64,000 bases of DNA. Origin: Piscicola geometra. Lineage: Eukaryota > Annelida > Clitellata > Hirudinida > Piscicolidae. Shown in pieces: positions 26,201 through 41,200 of this stretch (position 1 is the stretch's first letter; every line of letters begins with the position of its first letter). Made by a program: the position numbers and the translations under genes. The DNA lies in NCBI GenBank assembly GCA_943735955.1, contig OX030955.1:4589835-4653834 (forward strand). The letters are read 5' to 3'. The notes under the pieces are model-generated. The model saw only the letters and a program-made list of their open reading frames with translations, made no database searches and was not told where the DNA came from.

Positions 26201-29200
26201 ATTAAGATAAAAGTTTGTCATTATGACCTTTTTGCATCGTGTTTTCATCCCATTAGGTGCAGCAGACCTTTTAAACATCAATGCCCACCAAATATTGTTG
26301 TAAAACAAAAAATAAAATAAAAATAAATAAATATCGAAACAAAATACAAATAATAAAATTTAATTTAAAATTTTTTATATTTAAAATGCTTCAGTTTTAA
26401 AATCACGTGAAACAAAACTTTTGTGCCATTTTAATAGTTAATTTACATTTTTCTTTTGAATGATGTAGTCAAAAATAATTTGCATCAACGTGCTGCTAAA
26501 ACAATTATCTATTATTTTTCAAAACTTTGAAAAAATGTTGAAAAAATTCATAAAAACGATACAAAATTATTTAAAAAAACTTAAATTTTTTATTATTATT
26601 TTGCAATGCGAGCAACTTTAAGCGTTTTCTTTACAATTTACATGTTTTGTTTTCACATATCCCTTTGTGACGATATATTTATCAAGTCTAGCTGATGATT
26701 AAAAAATCTTATTTTAGTTTTTGTTCAACTTACGAACTTGAAGTTTTTTTAAAGTTTTTCATGTACACTTGAAGAAGCTTTGCACGAGACAACACTTCGA
26801 AAATGTTTTTGATTGATTAATACAAATTCTCTTATATAGTTAGCCAATTTTTTAAAAAATCGGTGTATTTCTTTAATTGAATAAATAAACGTTTTCATGC
26901 TTTTAATCCATTAAGACCCATACATAATGAACTTTAACTTGTTTTAATTTTTTCTAGATAATAAAAATAATAATGAATAAAAAATATGTAAATAAAATAT
27001 GTATTGATGATTTCATTCAACAAATAAACACTTGAATATATTTTGTAAAAATATGTTTTAAACATTATAAATCTTGATTCTTTTATATGAATCAACCGTC
27101 TATTGTTTATGTCTAGACTAGCAACTAGAAGAATCTTGTATTTACTTAGATTATAAGTCTTAAAAATATGTGAATTGTAGACATAACTGAATGATGAATA
27201 TTAAAAAAAAACCTGGAAAATTAGATGTTTTTTATTGAGAAAAATTTTATAAAAACTTGTTCATTTTTATTTGAATCGTTTTATTTTTAATAGATTTTTT
27301 CAAAAATTCACAAGAAAAAGAACTTTTGCTGAAATATCTCAAAAAAGGTTTATGAAGATTTTAAAAGAAATGAATGAAACGAGAATTCAGAGTTTTGCGT
27401 GTGTCAAAAAGTCAACGAAAAAAAAGATTTCAAAGAAAGGGTTTAAATCAATTAAGCATATAAAAAGAATCAAATATCAAGAATGAAGATTTTTATATAA
27501 AACCGTTGGATAGGGAAAAATTGTTAATTCTAGCAGTAAAAAAATATAATCGTGGTTAGAATACACTTATTGTTGGAAAAACTATCATGATATTTGAATA
27601 CAAACTTCTTTTTTTCTCAATATTTAGGTAATAATCATGAGTTGCCTTCTATAAATTTCGTTTGAATAAAAATCTCAAATAAACTAGATTTAACAGGATT
27701 TTAAGTCTAAATAACTTGACACAAATCTATTTCCCAAATTCCTTTGAAGTCTCTATAACCCAAAATTTGTTATTCAGGTCCTTCTGGTTATCAAACTAAT
27801 TGCAGGGTTATAATTTATTACCCTCACGTTACAGTTCCTTCAAAGCATGAATGTTGTTTCAACAAATTCAAAAAGAAGTTTGGTTAATATTATTTATAAA
27901 AATTATTTAACTTTAAATTTTATGAAAACTGTCAACCTTCAAAATATTTATTTTTTCATATATTTAATGTTTTAAATATATTTTTATAAGATACTTGAAA
28001 AATTCATTGAGCGCATATCTATATTATTTCACCTTAATCCATCAAGCTCTGGTTTATTTTTTTCACTTTAGTCGACTATCTATTTAACTATTGTTCGGGA
28101 CACTGCGATTCATCAAAGATTTGCCTAATTTAGCCTACATCCGTTTGTTCATCAAGATGATCATTCTTATGTTCTTTTAGTTTTAATTTTAATTTTGAAA
28201 CCATTATGAATATTTTGAACGTTGATTTATTTAAGATTAAATTGATTATTTTATGCGATTTTTAATAAACTCTAAACTATATGGTCGTATTTTCTATTTT
28301 TTAACTAAAGGTTCAAAAAACAGTTATTTTTTGGAAAAATTATGTTGTCTAAACTTTCAGGGTGTTTGAACAATCTAGTATTATTTAAGATGATAAATGA
28401 AACAAGTTTAATATGAATACTTGATATTCACTGATTTTATTTTTCACATATTTTTTTGCAAACATTTTTTTAAATTTTTTTATTCTGTCATTTTCAGTTT
28501 CAAATTAATTTCTTATTTGATATCATTTTCATTTATATTTTTGAATTCAAGATGGGAGAAAAGCTTTTAAAACTTATTCAATTAAACATAATGTACTATA
28601 TGACTTGTTTGTTTTTTCTATTTATTAAACATTTTAGCAAAAAACTAACAAAAGAAGCTAGAATTAATGAATTTTCATTTAAGTACAAAAATCACTAAAA
28701 ACTAAAAACATTAAAGTTTTCAAAAATTGTTTAAAACTGTCAATTTGTATACTTATAATAAAAAAACACACTCTCAGGTTATGTTTCAACAAGAAAAACT
28801 TTTTCATACAGAGACTTTTGGTTTTAAAAAGAATCAACAAAGATGACATAAAAAAAATATAGAAAAACATAATAAAATAATAAAAAAAACACTTCAGCAA
28901 CACAAAATCATTGGCATTGAGGGAAAGAATGTAAAGCAACAAGTATTGATGCTAGATAGCAGTTATTATCTATAACTTGATGCGTGGGCAGATGACAAAT
29001 GACCATTAGAGATGAGAAATCAGTTTCATCCCCGACTAATTACAATCGTTAAAAAGATCCATTATTCAGTAGATCAAGTTAAGTCGGATTCTGATTACTT
29101 ATATTTTCCAAAGTTTTGAAGTAATTTTACAATAAAAATATTTTGCCCTTCATAGGCAATTTCAAGTAACTTTTCAAATCAACTTGAAACGGGTTTTTAA

Positions 29201-32200
29201 AAAAGTTTGGGAAACCATTATTATTTTGGAGTGTTTTAAATATTGGTGCTAATTTTTTATCAATTAAATATTCAAGTTTACTACATATTTATAAATTATA
29301 TTATTTTATTTATTTATTATATATTAAATATATAACTAGAAAGTCTAATGCGCACAATTATTAAAGTTAATCGTCATTGTTTGTACTGTTTAGAATTTAA
29401 TATAATCCCATCTAGAATAATTTTGCATTCTGTGAAGTTCAACTTTTCCTTGGGATTTACCAAGTTTTTGTCTTTATGAAAAAGTATATTTAAAAAATGT
29501 TGATTAAAAAATGTTTTTTACGTAGTTAAATAAGATTCTTAAATTATTTTCCGTTAATGTTTTTGTTCAGATCCATTGAAATAAATCTTAATAAAATTGT
29601 TTTAAATGATGATTTTTATCCAATTATTTCTGAAAATAAACCAATAAACTAACCAGATATGAAAAGTTTTTTGGCGAGCATGCGTTAAACAAAATCAATT
29701 TAGATTTCACGCCCATGTAAATGTTTTATTCAAATCTGATTGAAGAATTTTCAAGAAAATAATCTAAAAATTGAATTTTTTCAATACTTAGAAAAGATTT
29801 TACTTTTCAAAGATGTTTCAAAATCTAATTTAATAATCTAAAAAAGATTAAAGTTTATTGTTTTTAAAAGAAATATAATTATGTTTTAGAGTATTTTTCA
29901 AAAAGAATTTACTGAAGTAATAAGATGGTTCAGCAAATTCTACAATAAATAATCTTAAAGACGATATTCATCTAAGCCCACCTTGATTAGATTTTTAATC
30001 TTTATAGCTTTAAAACTATAATAAGATTATTATTTTTATTTTTAATAAAAATTTTTACAATTTAATTTTTTGTTAAATAAAATATTTTTTGTTGCATGTA
30101 ATTGCTATGCTCATTTCTATTGTTAAAGCTTCTGAAAATCGAATGAAGATCAGCTAAAATCTTTAAAAAAATATATTTATAAAACTATATTTTACAATTT
30201 ATTTATTATTGAAACTTAGATTAGAAAATAATAATAATAATAAACTATTTCAATTGTTGATTGACTGACTGACTGATGGGTGGGCTAAAAAATGTGAATA
30301 ACTACATTTGATTTCATGACTACAATTTTTTCATACATGCTGGCTAAATAAATCATTTCCACGACTTGCATGACCATTTTCATGATGCAATAATACATCA
30401 TACATATCACTCAGAATGTAAAAACGTTCATTACTTAAAACTTTTGAAATGTTTTCACTTGCGTCTTTCTGCATTATTTATATGGCTAAGAATGTTACTG
30501 TAAAGTGCATGCGTGAGTATTGCATCTCATATATTAAAAAAAGTCTTTTGAAGATTTTCTTTTGAAAGCCTGAATATTAAAGTTTTCAATTTAATAAAAT
30601 AGAAAGTATAATATATTTTGTGAAAAAAAATTTACTCATTGTAAGAATAAACTTTGAAAACACAGAAGTGGTAGGAATAGCATTAACTTCAAAAAATACC
30701 TTACAGCAGGCATGCTGAAGCTTTGAATTTGAAGCTAAGGCTTCACAGGAAATGTGGTCATTGCGTTGCAAACATCTCATTCGAAATGAAGTGTTTTTTT
30801 GTGAAACTCAAACTAATCATTCAAAGTTAAAAATACTTCTAACACAAGTGTTATTTTTTATTTTACAATAAGCTTATATATGAAAAAAAACTTTGAGTTT
30901 AAGCTTTAAAAAAACGAAAGAATTCGAAGAAAAGTGTCAAAAAAGTATACATTTTCTTTTCAAAAGTGACGTGCTGAGTATTTAAAAATTGTTAGATTTC
31001 TTTTTGAAAGCATTAATCACTTTCTTATTTATTATAATAGCTGTTGACAAAGACGTTTATTAAATATGTTTATTTCATAAAGATTACCTATTGTAAAGCT
31101 TTTAATAACTATGACGATAGTTCCTTGCATTACTAAAGTAGCGATCATATTTTTTAAATTATGTTTTAAGACGATAACTGTGAGTGTGAGGTTAAAATTA
31201 ATTTAATGATATAATTTATTCTTTTTCAGGTACAGATGAATATGTGTTATATTATTTAAATAAACAGAATTTAGCCAACTACATTTTCTATTTAAAATTT
31301 CATCAAAAGTAAAGTTTTAAAATATTTTAGAAACTTTCTGAATTATTTATTTAATTGGATTTTCTTGAAATTGAGTAAAATAAATGAATTTAAGTAAAAA
31401 TCATTTTTCAAGTTCAAATTTAATTATTTTTGGCTTTTCATTAGAACTTCTATTGCGCAAAAATTTCCCTTAACTTCTAAATTATGCTTAAATCATTGAA
31501 AAATAATATATTTTAACTTATCGAATTTGATATACTTTAGAACTATTTTTATGAAAAATATTTATTCTTCGTTTTAAGTTGGAATAGTTCTCACTAATGA
31601 ATACTTTTTCTAACGTCTATGACAATAACTATTCATTCGTTCCAAGCATAGTTCAGTGCTTCGATGATGCGGCTCAGTGCAGTGTTCACTTGGAAAGTAG
31701 TTTTCTTGTATTGAAAAGTGTTTTGTCATGATTAACCACATAAAAAAGATTAATTGAAAATACAAGAAATTAAAACGATAGTGCGTTTATTTATAACTCC
31801 ACATTTGTAGGTTTGGTCGAAGTATGAGCGATTGAGATTAACTAGGCATAGATGAATTTTATTTTCTTAGATCCAAACTGTAAAAAGATAAAAAAATTCA
31901 ATTTATGATTACATAACCTAAAATAATTCCATCATTTTTGCCGCTTCACACAGTTATAGTTGTTGATAACTTCTTGAAAATTAAAGTTGTTGAATAATGT
32001 GACGGAATTTTACTCATGGTATTTTTAAAGCAGCGCATATATCAAAGTAATAATGGAAACGTCATGCTGTAATATTTTTGTGATCTCAACTATAATCCAA
32101 AGGTCGTGACTTAAGATTTAGCTACTGTTGAGTAATTTTGACGTAACATTTATCAGTAGTCTTAATATTTTATATCATAGGCAACAGCTTAAAAAACTTA

Positions 32201-35200
32201 GTTTTCTAACAAAAACAACATTGACAAAAATAAATTAGCTGAATAGATAATTATAAGCAATATTATAATTATAATCTATTGAAATCATTACTTTTTCAAG
32301 TTGCAGGGGTATAATATGAATTTCGGAAATGGCTTGTAATTTGATGAACTGAAAAACTTATTTTTTATATATTTTGAAGCATTATCGGTAAAAAAGTTTT
32401 TTAAATACAAAATTAAATAATTTTTGTATATTAGAAGTTGTTTTCATATTAGTGGAATAAATAAAATAACCTTGTGTTAATATAAAAATAGCAGATTATT
32501 TATTATAGTCAAAAGCCTTTTAAATTACAATCGTAAGATTCTAACTCATTTAAGAGCATACAAAAGACAGTGCTCTCGTGAAAAAACCAAAATACATTAA
32601 AAGCAATAAAAGTAGTCATTAGTTTTCCTCATGCCTTTTCTGAAACCGACCCATCACTAAAATTTATTAGCTCGAAACGCAGTATTCATATCACGTAGTT
32701 CTTTTTATCTTGAAACTAAGCATAAAAATATAATAAAATGTTTGAATTAAACATTTTTACATTATGAACACACAAGTTAGAAAAACCAACAATTCCTTCA
32801 GCTTATATTTGCAATGACATGAAGAATTTGGAAAATGGCATGAATCCCTAAAAGATTTTCAAATTGTAGAAATTTCAAATTGAATAGAGTTCATTATTTG
32901 CTGCTTATTGGTCATTAATTATGTCATTTAAACAGTTAACATATTTTTTTACAAATTATTAAATATTATTTAAAATATTTTGTTTACAGATTTTTAAAAT
33001 TAGTTTTCATTTTTTTCATTTAAAAGTAGTTAAGTTTAATTGATGGGTTTAAAAAGCATAAACATATTTTTTTGAAATAAAAAGTTTAAAATTAGAATAA
33101 AACTTTTTTTCCCAACTATCTTTTCTATATTTCAACTCAATTTGATTGCGGTCAATCGCTATGCTACAATCTTCATTGTATTAGAATGTAATTCACTTCT
33201 TAAATAGGTATGAAAAGCACCCCATTTTCAGGTTCAAGATTAAAAACTGTTTTAAATTATTATTTTCACCAGTTAATTATACATAATTTCATACTTAAAG
33301 CAGCTATGCATAAAAGAGCCTGTTTTTGTTTTCGAGTTTAAAATATTAGAAAAAAACTTAATCATTGTGAAAATAAATTAAAAATGGAAAAATAAAATAG
33401 AAAAAAAATAATAAACATGATTAAATAGGAAATAAATAAATTAAATTTTTAAAAATTGAATTTTTATTTCCATAAATACTGCTTATAAAATAGCAATTTT
33501 ATATCTAAACAGAATGTGCTAAAATGATTTTTTAAACAAATAATTTAACACTTAAAAGATAAAAAACTACTATTATTAAAAGTCGAAAAAAGTGTATATA
33601 ACAAAAATGGTAAAATCGACGCAAAAAGTAGCTTGACAAAAGAGTGTTCGAATTTTTCACTGTAGGCCTTTATTCGCATGATAGAATTTGAGAAGCATTA
33701 TTACCAAACTCAATATACAGACATTTTTAGAAATCAACTGCTTCAAAAACAAACCCTGAATATCTGATGCAGTTGAGTTGGTCTTAAGGATTAGAAAAAA
33801 TGTGTTATATTATTCTATAGTTTTTTGTCTTTGGTTTGCTGTTGGAGTTTTTTTCGGTATTGATTTTTAGTTTTTGATTAGATAACCAACGTCTCTATAT
33901 TTTCTTTAAAAACATTTTTTTGAAACAAATATTTTATGTTTTTTTTCCATATTCATATTTAAATAGTGAAAGAATTATCATAAGTTACATTTTGTTCTTA
34001 TTTAATATTTTGTTCTTATTTAATATTTTGTTCTTATTTAATATTTTGTTCTTATTTAATATTTTGTTGTTATTTAATATTTTGTTCCTATTTAATATTT
34101 TGTTCTTATTTAATATTTTGTTCTTATTTAATATTTTGACCTTTTCCACCTAATACCAATCTTGAAATGTTTTTGTTTATAAGCATTATTTTTAAAACAA
34201 ATCTTCGATGTTTATCTAATATTATTGAACGTGAGAGTCTAAATTAGTGACACTTAACTACTACTTTGATTAATAATTATTAATTCTAATTTTTAAATTT
34301 ATTAGAAAACAAACTTTTAAAATATTCATTATTAAATGAAGATCAAGAAAGAGGCGTATGAACATTATTTCACGGTGTACGTATCAGAGTACATATTCTA
34401 GTGTCGAGAGTATTCCGAATGCTTCAGGTGCCACATGACAACCAAATAAAAACAAAATATCTAATAATGAAACAATATATAACCAAAAAAAAAGATACCC
34501 GGTTTCTCAGTAAAAAACTGTTATCAGGTCACGGTAACCAAAGTGCAATATTTTGTGGCTTCAAATAGTTTAATTATATTTATTTTGTATGAATTTTATA
34601 TCTGTGGTTATATTGCAATGTAAAATATTCACAAAGTTTAAAAAGTGATGTTATAGAAATTTCTTTTTTTTCAGTTATTTTTTTTTTAGTTAGACATTTT
34701 ATGCTGACATGTGTGCTCAAATGGTTTATCAATTTTTTGTGAATTAGAAAATACACGTTTAAAAATTAATTGAATGGAATTTGTTTTGCTTGAAATGATA
34801 ATAACAGTGTTAGAACTTTTTCTAAAAAAAGTTTTCTTTACTTTGCAAAAAATTATTTATAATAATGTACATAAAAGAAAGGTACATATCTCAAAGAGAG
34901 TTTCAATAGAACTTCTAAAAGCTATTCCGTGGCACGATCATTGTATAAAACACTTTTTTAAAGGGAATTCTAAAAAACAAATTTGAAAAAGCAAAAAAAA
35001 ATTTATGAGTTCTAGTTTTTCAAAGTAATTTATAAACTGATATTTAACTTCAATAGTTTTGAGTTAGCAAAGATTTCAGACATTTTTTGGATACATAAAT
35101 ATTTAATACTTTAAATCTTTTTATATCATAATCAATGAACAAATCTAGTTTTTTTTGTTTCTAAGGTTTCATTGTGGTGTTTAGTCACGGCAACACTGCT

Positions 35201-38200
35201 TATTTATGGATAAGCTTTGGTGATTTACTGCACTTCGTTTTTTTACAGCATTTATCGACATTTTTGTTTTAAAGGTTTAAATATTTAAAAAACGTGATTT
35301 ATTGAATTTTTTTATAGTTAGATTTAAATTTAAAACAACTTCACAATTCAAAAGCATTGGTTCATCATAAGAAAATTTAAGATCTCTAAAGAAGAAACAG
35401 ATAGATATGAAAATCGAAATAAAAATTGATGTTTTTGTCAATTTATCGAATTTCAAAAATAAGCAAAAAATGGAAATTTTCGATTTATTGTTGTAATGTA
35501 GTCTTCAATCGATTGAAGAAAGGGTGCTTTGTTAGCAACTCGTAGTTCTCGTTTTGCGAGACGAGTTATATGAGTTATGAAGGCGTAATATTTGAAGTAC
35601 AGAGCTACCTTCGAATCCAATTCATAGATTTTAAAGCATTGAACGGGTTAGCCCATTTTACAGTTTTTTCACGCAACACTAAAAACTAAAGAAATGTGCA
35701 ATAAAAAGAATCGTTCGTGTGATTTTCAAAAAATAATATAACATAGTTTTTGTTCATACATTGAAACTTGAAAATGTAAAAAAGTTCAAAAATATAATGT
35801 AAAAAAGATTTTTTGAGAGCTATTTTCAAAGGGCTTGGGTACTCTCTCAGCTCAACAGCAAAATCTTTTTTAAAACGTTAAGCATGAAACTCTTAAAAGT
35901 GAATAATGCATTTGAAAATAATTAATTCAAAAAATCTATTTAAAAAGTTCTGAAATGAATTCTTAGAATAAATGTATATTCGTGAATTGCAATAATAGAT
36001 AATACAAAATTTAGATATTACAAATAACAAAATATTTTGTTTTCTATATTATTGAGTTAATTTTGAAGTTTAATTAACAAGGAAACCAAAATGAAATTTA
36101 ATTAAAATAAATAGTTAATATATAAAAAATAAGTTTTAAATTATTTTTAATGTAAAAAGGAAAATTCTAAAAACTCGCTCAAAAATATTTTAAAGATGTA
36201 CTAAAGAACAAATGAATAAATATAGAAAATTGTAATATGAAATATAAAACCTAAAAAGTAGATAAAAAAACTAATTTCTTCCGTGTCAAAATCTTTTTCA
36301 CGCCGGAAGCAGTTTTTCAATTGTCAAGAAAATGTGGTCGTATGGTCAACACAATTATTTTTAACTCAAAAATAATTTGAGCACAAACAATTTTAAGTGT
36401 TTGTGTTATTTATAAACAAGTGTGTGAAGTATTTGTGTTTTTGTACATGCTTTATGTGCATTTTTAGCATAAAAAACCTTTAAAATGGAAAAAATTTAAC
36501 GATCGAGTTTGACCTTCCTTGACACATATTTTAAATTTATAAAATAAAAATTTAACCGTTTTTATTGTTTAATTTCAATATCAAAATAATAACATTTTCT
36601 TTGAATTTCGTTTTTCAAAAGTATGTTTTGCTTTAAAAGAAATAAAAATACATTCATGTCAAATCTTTTTATCGATATTTTTTTCAAGTAGAAAAATAAT
36701 ACTTTGGTAAGTCTCTTCATTGACAAAGTTATTCAACACAGTGTCATCATGACCAAAATCCAGATCATCAATCTCCACACTAACAACTGCGTTTTAACTT
36801 TATTATTCCTACTTTCCTCCATTTTGTCTGATCAACAACTGTGGAGGCAGCTGATTTCTTGATGTTTTTCTCAAAGACTTATGATTGTTGACGTTGAAAA
36901 AACTAGCAATGGATCGCAGTAACAAATAGACCACTTACTGAAAATAATATATATTTAATACTACATAAAATTGGAAATTTACTGTTGACTTTACGGACTA
37001 ACGAAACCTATTTATTTAGCAGTTTTTAACTTTCGCCGACAAAATCCGACATTCTGACGTGTTTTTTCCAGGAGTGTAAGACGTACTTTTAATGCATTTT
37101 AATTTGAAAAAAAGCAAAATATTTAAAGAAATGAAAATTGCAAATTGGTTTGAAAAAGCTGTCATTTCACTATTAGATAATTTTTAAATCTTCAATATTA
37201 AGATGATTTTTATATATTCAAAAGTATGATGTTAAATGAACTCAAAAGAGTTTTTTTAAAAACTTCGAATTTTATAAATATAACTTTATAATAAAAAAGT
37301 TATTGTTATAAAAGTTATGTGTTTAGATCTAATTCATCGCAGATTGAACTTTTCATGTTTTATCATGTTTTGGCAGTATAAACCTAGGAGACCCGTATCC
37401 TAAGGTACCATTGAAACTAAAATAATGGCACACATTAAACTACCAATCTATATGGTTCACCATGTTTGTCGATTTACTCTCAGACCTTAATTTATCTATT
37501 TGGCCCGTTCTAGTTCAGAACTTGGCTTGTTTTTATATCGTATTACCTAAGTGTGAACTATGAAATAAAAGTGAAAAGACAAGAAAAGGCAATATAGAAG
37601 CTAAATTCAGAATGGCTAGTATATGATCATAGAAAATATTCTCAATTTTTTTATAATTATTTTTTTCCCGATTTTTTTACTTTTTTTTATTCATTTAGTT
37701 ATGGAAAACATATTTAATTTTGTAAAAAAAGTTTGAGCTTGTTTTCTTGCACTGAAACGAATTTTATCAATTTTCTGTAATTTCGGAAATTGTAAAAATA
37801 TTTTAAGTACTCGCTAAATTAAATCTAACTTATTTTTTATATTAGAACAAAAAATAACACATGAGCAGCTTTGAGAAAAAAAGGTCAACTAATTAAAGTA
37901 AAAGTACATAAAACTATTTTAATCAATCAAAATGTAAATTTAAAACTTTCGAAACAGGAAACAAATGTTTTCACGAAAAGCAATATAAAACTTTATTTTT
38001 TTCTCGTTTGTGAAACTTGCACAAATTTACAAAGAGTTCTCAGTATTATCTATTCTGTTCCCATGAAATAGTTTGCATACAATTTAAATAAGATAGACGC
38101 GTGAGTCCGATAGACGTTTTAAACAGGACAAGACATTGTCAATGACGTCAGGTTTCGATTTATACGTTAAAAAACCCGTCTAAATTAGTGCTTGGATGTT

Positions 38201-41200
38201 GAAAAGACGATTTTTAAAACGCTAAATTATCTGGTCGAACTCTTATCGTTCGTCTTACGATCACCCATACGTAACTTTCTCGAAGGTGAAACGTATCTGG
38301 CTGAAAATACTTCAAATAAATTTTAAACCCTGAATTGTGCCCATGCAAGAAGCTGGAGTGAAAATGTCAACGATGAAATAGGGATCGTTCATTAGAGAAT
38401 AAATCATGCACGCGCTTTCATAAATCACTGCCAGTTTAAACTTTCTCCATCCTCTCTTGTTTCTTCCACAACTTATTTTGCTTTTTGAAATATTTTTTTA
38501 GCATGATTTGAAGATTTTATCCCCATTCTTAGATTTATTTTCTTTTAACAAGTTTATGGCATTTCTCTGCGGCAAACTATAGGACTATCTTGGACCTTCA
38601 TCGATGTAAAAATTATGAATTAATTTCATTTTGATGTAGTTTAAAAATGTAATTCTTATTTTATTTTCCATTTTAGATTCGAAATATTTAAACATTTTTA
38701 TTTTTAAGTCTTTAGCTTGTGCACTAGAGTTATAACATCTTTGTATTTTTTTTAAAGATTGACGTAAGCTGATGAGAAATAGTGCAAATTTGAGATGTAA
38801 AGTATATTTTTGCTTTTGTTCCAAAAACTTTATTTAGGACACAGATTTGAAATAGAATTCGCTAGAAGTAAGATATTTCATTAAAATTTCGGCACTATAG
38901 AAAAACATGTTTTTTTAAACCGGAACAAGCAGAAAAGCAAGTAAGGCATATATGGCCATACAGCATATCTTAAATTAAGTAATGCTTTAAAAATTCGTAA
39001 ACGCCCAAATTCTTGTTAATACGAGTGAGCATTTTTCCGCTTATATAACTGAATGTCATCGCGTCATTTGATGATTTTAGTTTTTATTTTTAAATCTTTT
39101 GTCGAAAGAAATTTCTTAAATTTTTATAGTTGTCAATGATTTTTTTCATAAATTCATATGTTAGATTGGAAGATATTGTTTTTCCACCTAGAATTTAGTC
39201 AATTGGAAGCTTTATGATCTGTTGGATTAGTAAAAAAACATGATTCATCATTCCAGTATTGGCACACTCCAGTGTTATCAGAGATTATAACTTAAATTTT
39301 TTCATAAACATATTCTCAGATATTCCATTAAATATTTTAAATGCGTTTCTATGAATAGGAGTAAAGGCTGCTAAACGAAATTCACAGTGCTGATTTCTAA
39401 GAAATATAATTTGCTTTAAAATATTTAATTTACAACGCGTTTCAAATTGAAAGTTGAAAAATCGAAAAACCTGAAGATAGACATTTTCTATATGAACTTG
39501 GGAAGGCTTACTGATATTACCTAGAACACGGGTTATTTTTTTCTATTATTTTTAAATCATTATTTTTCATTCGTAATGCAAATAAGAACTCTAAATATTA
39601 TATGCTTTGCTTAATTTTTGGTTTCAGTTTGACACGAACGGCCTACTGAAATTTGTAAATTGATTTGTGAAGTTTGGTTTGATATTTAGTTCAGGAACGA
39701 TTTTTATAAATAAAAAGAATATAAAAATGAGCAATGGTTTAAAGATACACAAGAAAACAAAAATATCGATAAAAAAGTAAGAAAATATAGAAATTCCAGC
39801 ACATAGAAGTAAAAATCGTGCCGTGAGAGCAATTAAAGTCATGAAAGAAACCAACAAAAAAGTACTTGAAAAATCATTTTGAAGTTTATTTAACAAAAAA
39901 AAGTAAATATTTCGTATTATACTATTGACATCTCATACTTAAATTATGTTTCAATAGATTAGAAACAAAATTGAAAAATATTTATAGTCATAAATAAAAA
40001 CGTATTCAAATTTTACCATCGTAAAATTTCCAAAACAGTTTCATAGATTTTTATGAGATTTTCGAATTGAAATGATAAAGTAATGTTTTTCAGAGCTTTG
40101 TATTAAAACTCAAATTGCTAGACAATAGCCACATGAGCTTGTGAAAATGTCCTAACCTTAATCTTGTCTTTACGTTCAAAACTTTTTTCACATGTTATTA
40201 ATTAACATTTTTTCATCGTCATTTTTCATCAGCGCAAATCCAATTGGATTTCTAAAGAAATACAAACACGTTGTTAATGAAGATAGTAAACACATTTATA
40301 ACAATGTTTGAAAAAAATAACATAAAAAATGAAAATTATAATATCAATGACTATCGAAATAAAAATGATAAATATAAAATCAATGATGTTGACAGAAATA
40401 GAAATTATAAGACTGGGGTTGGGAAAAAAATGGTAGTGGTGCTGTAGAGATAGGCATACTAATTTTTAAGAGGCCTACATATCTTGAAGAATCAAAACCA
40501 TATGTCATGCTTCAAATTCCTTTTGAAAATTCTTTAAAACTTATTTTTTCAAAAAGCCAAAGATTATTTTTTTCCAATCTCTTCCAGAAAAATATCTAAA
40601 TTGATTTAAAATTTAAAAACAATAATTATGAATTGAATGATTTATGAAATACTATTAATTTTAACTTTTTAAATTATACATGTGAATAATTGAAACGATT
40701 TATTTAATTCAAAAAAATTAAATGAATTTAAGTTTTAAAGTGATAAATTTGTTTATCCTTTTTATTAAAAATGATATCTTATTATTATTTTTGTAGTGTT
40801 TACTTTTTGGATAGTTGAAAATCAATCACATTTCAAAGATAAAAATAAAAATATGTATTTAAAACAAAATTGAAATGTTTAATTTGGTAATAAGGTGTCA
40901 ATACATCATCATTAAATTTTTACCGCCTTCCATACTTTTATTGGATAAAAAGTGTTGTGCCTTCAGATGAGTATTTTTTGAATCATGCGCAACTATACTA
41001 TGCATGTATAAACAGAGTTTTTATTAATATTATTATTTATCGACGCGCTTGTCCATCAAATAGCAGTAACTAATATTAATGTAACTGCCTATTTTAATAA
41101 ACTATTTTTTCATATGACTTTTTAAATACCTTGTTACACTCACTTTTAAAAATACTTAATAAATTCATCTATTTCGACAGACGTGGGCACCAATCACTTG

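Noticed and set aside
33989..34138. Direct repeats resembling a CRISPR array
   Set aside because: Units are directly adjacent with no unique spacers, and the genome is eukaryotic.
33920..34153. ORF with an ILFLFN hexapeptide repeat
   Set aside because: It is the translation of an 18-bp intronic minisatellite. There is no start context, splice support or conservation argument.
35590..35640. B-box-like CCTTCGAATCC as a tRNA or SINE
   Set aside because: No convincing A box or foldable arms at the right distance.
36720..36880. Less AT-rich patch in intron 1 as a hidden exon
   Set aside because: No frame is open across it on either strand with usable splice sites.
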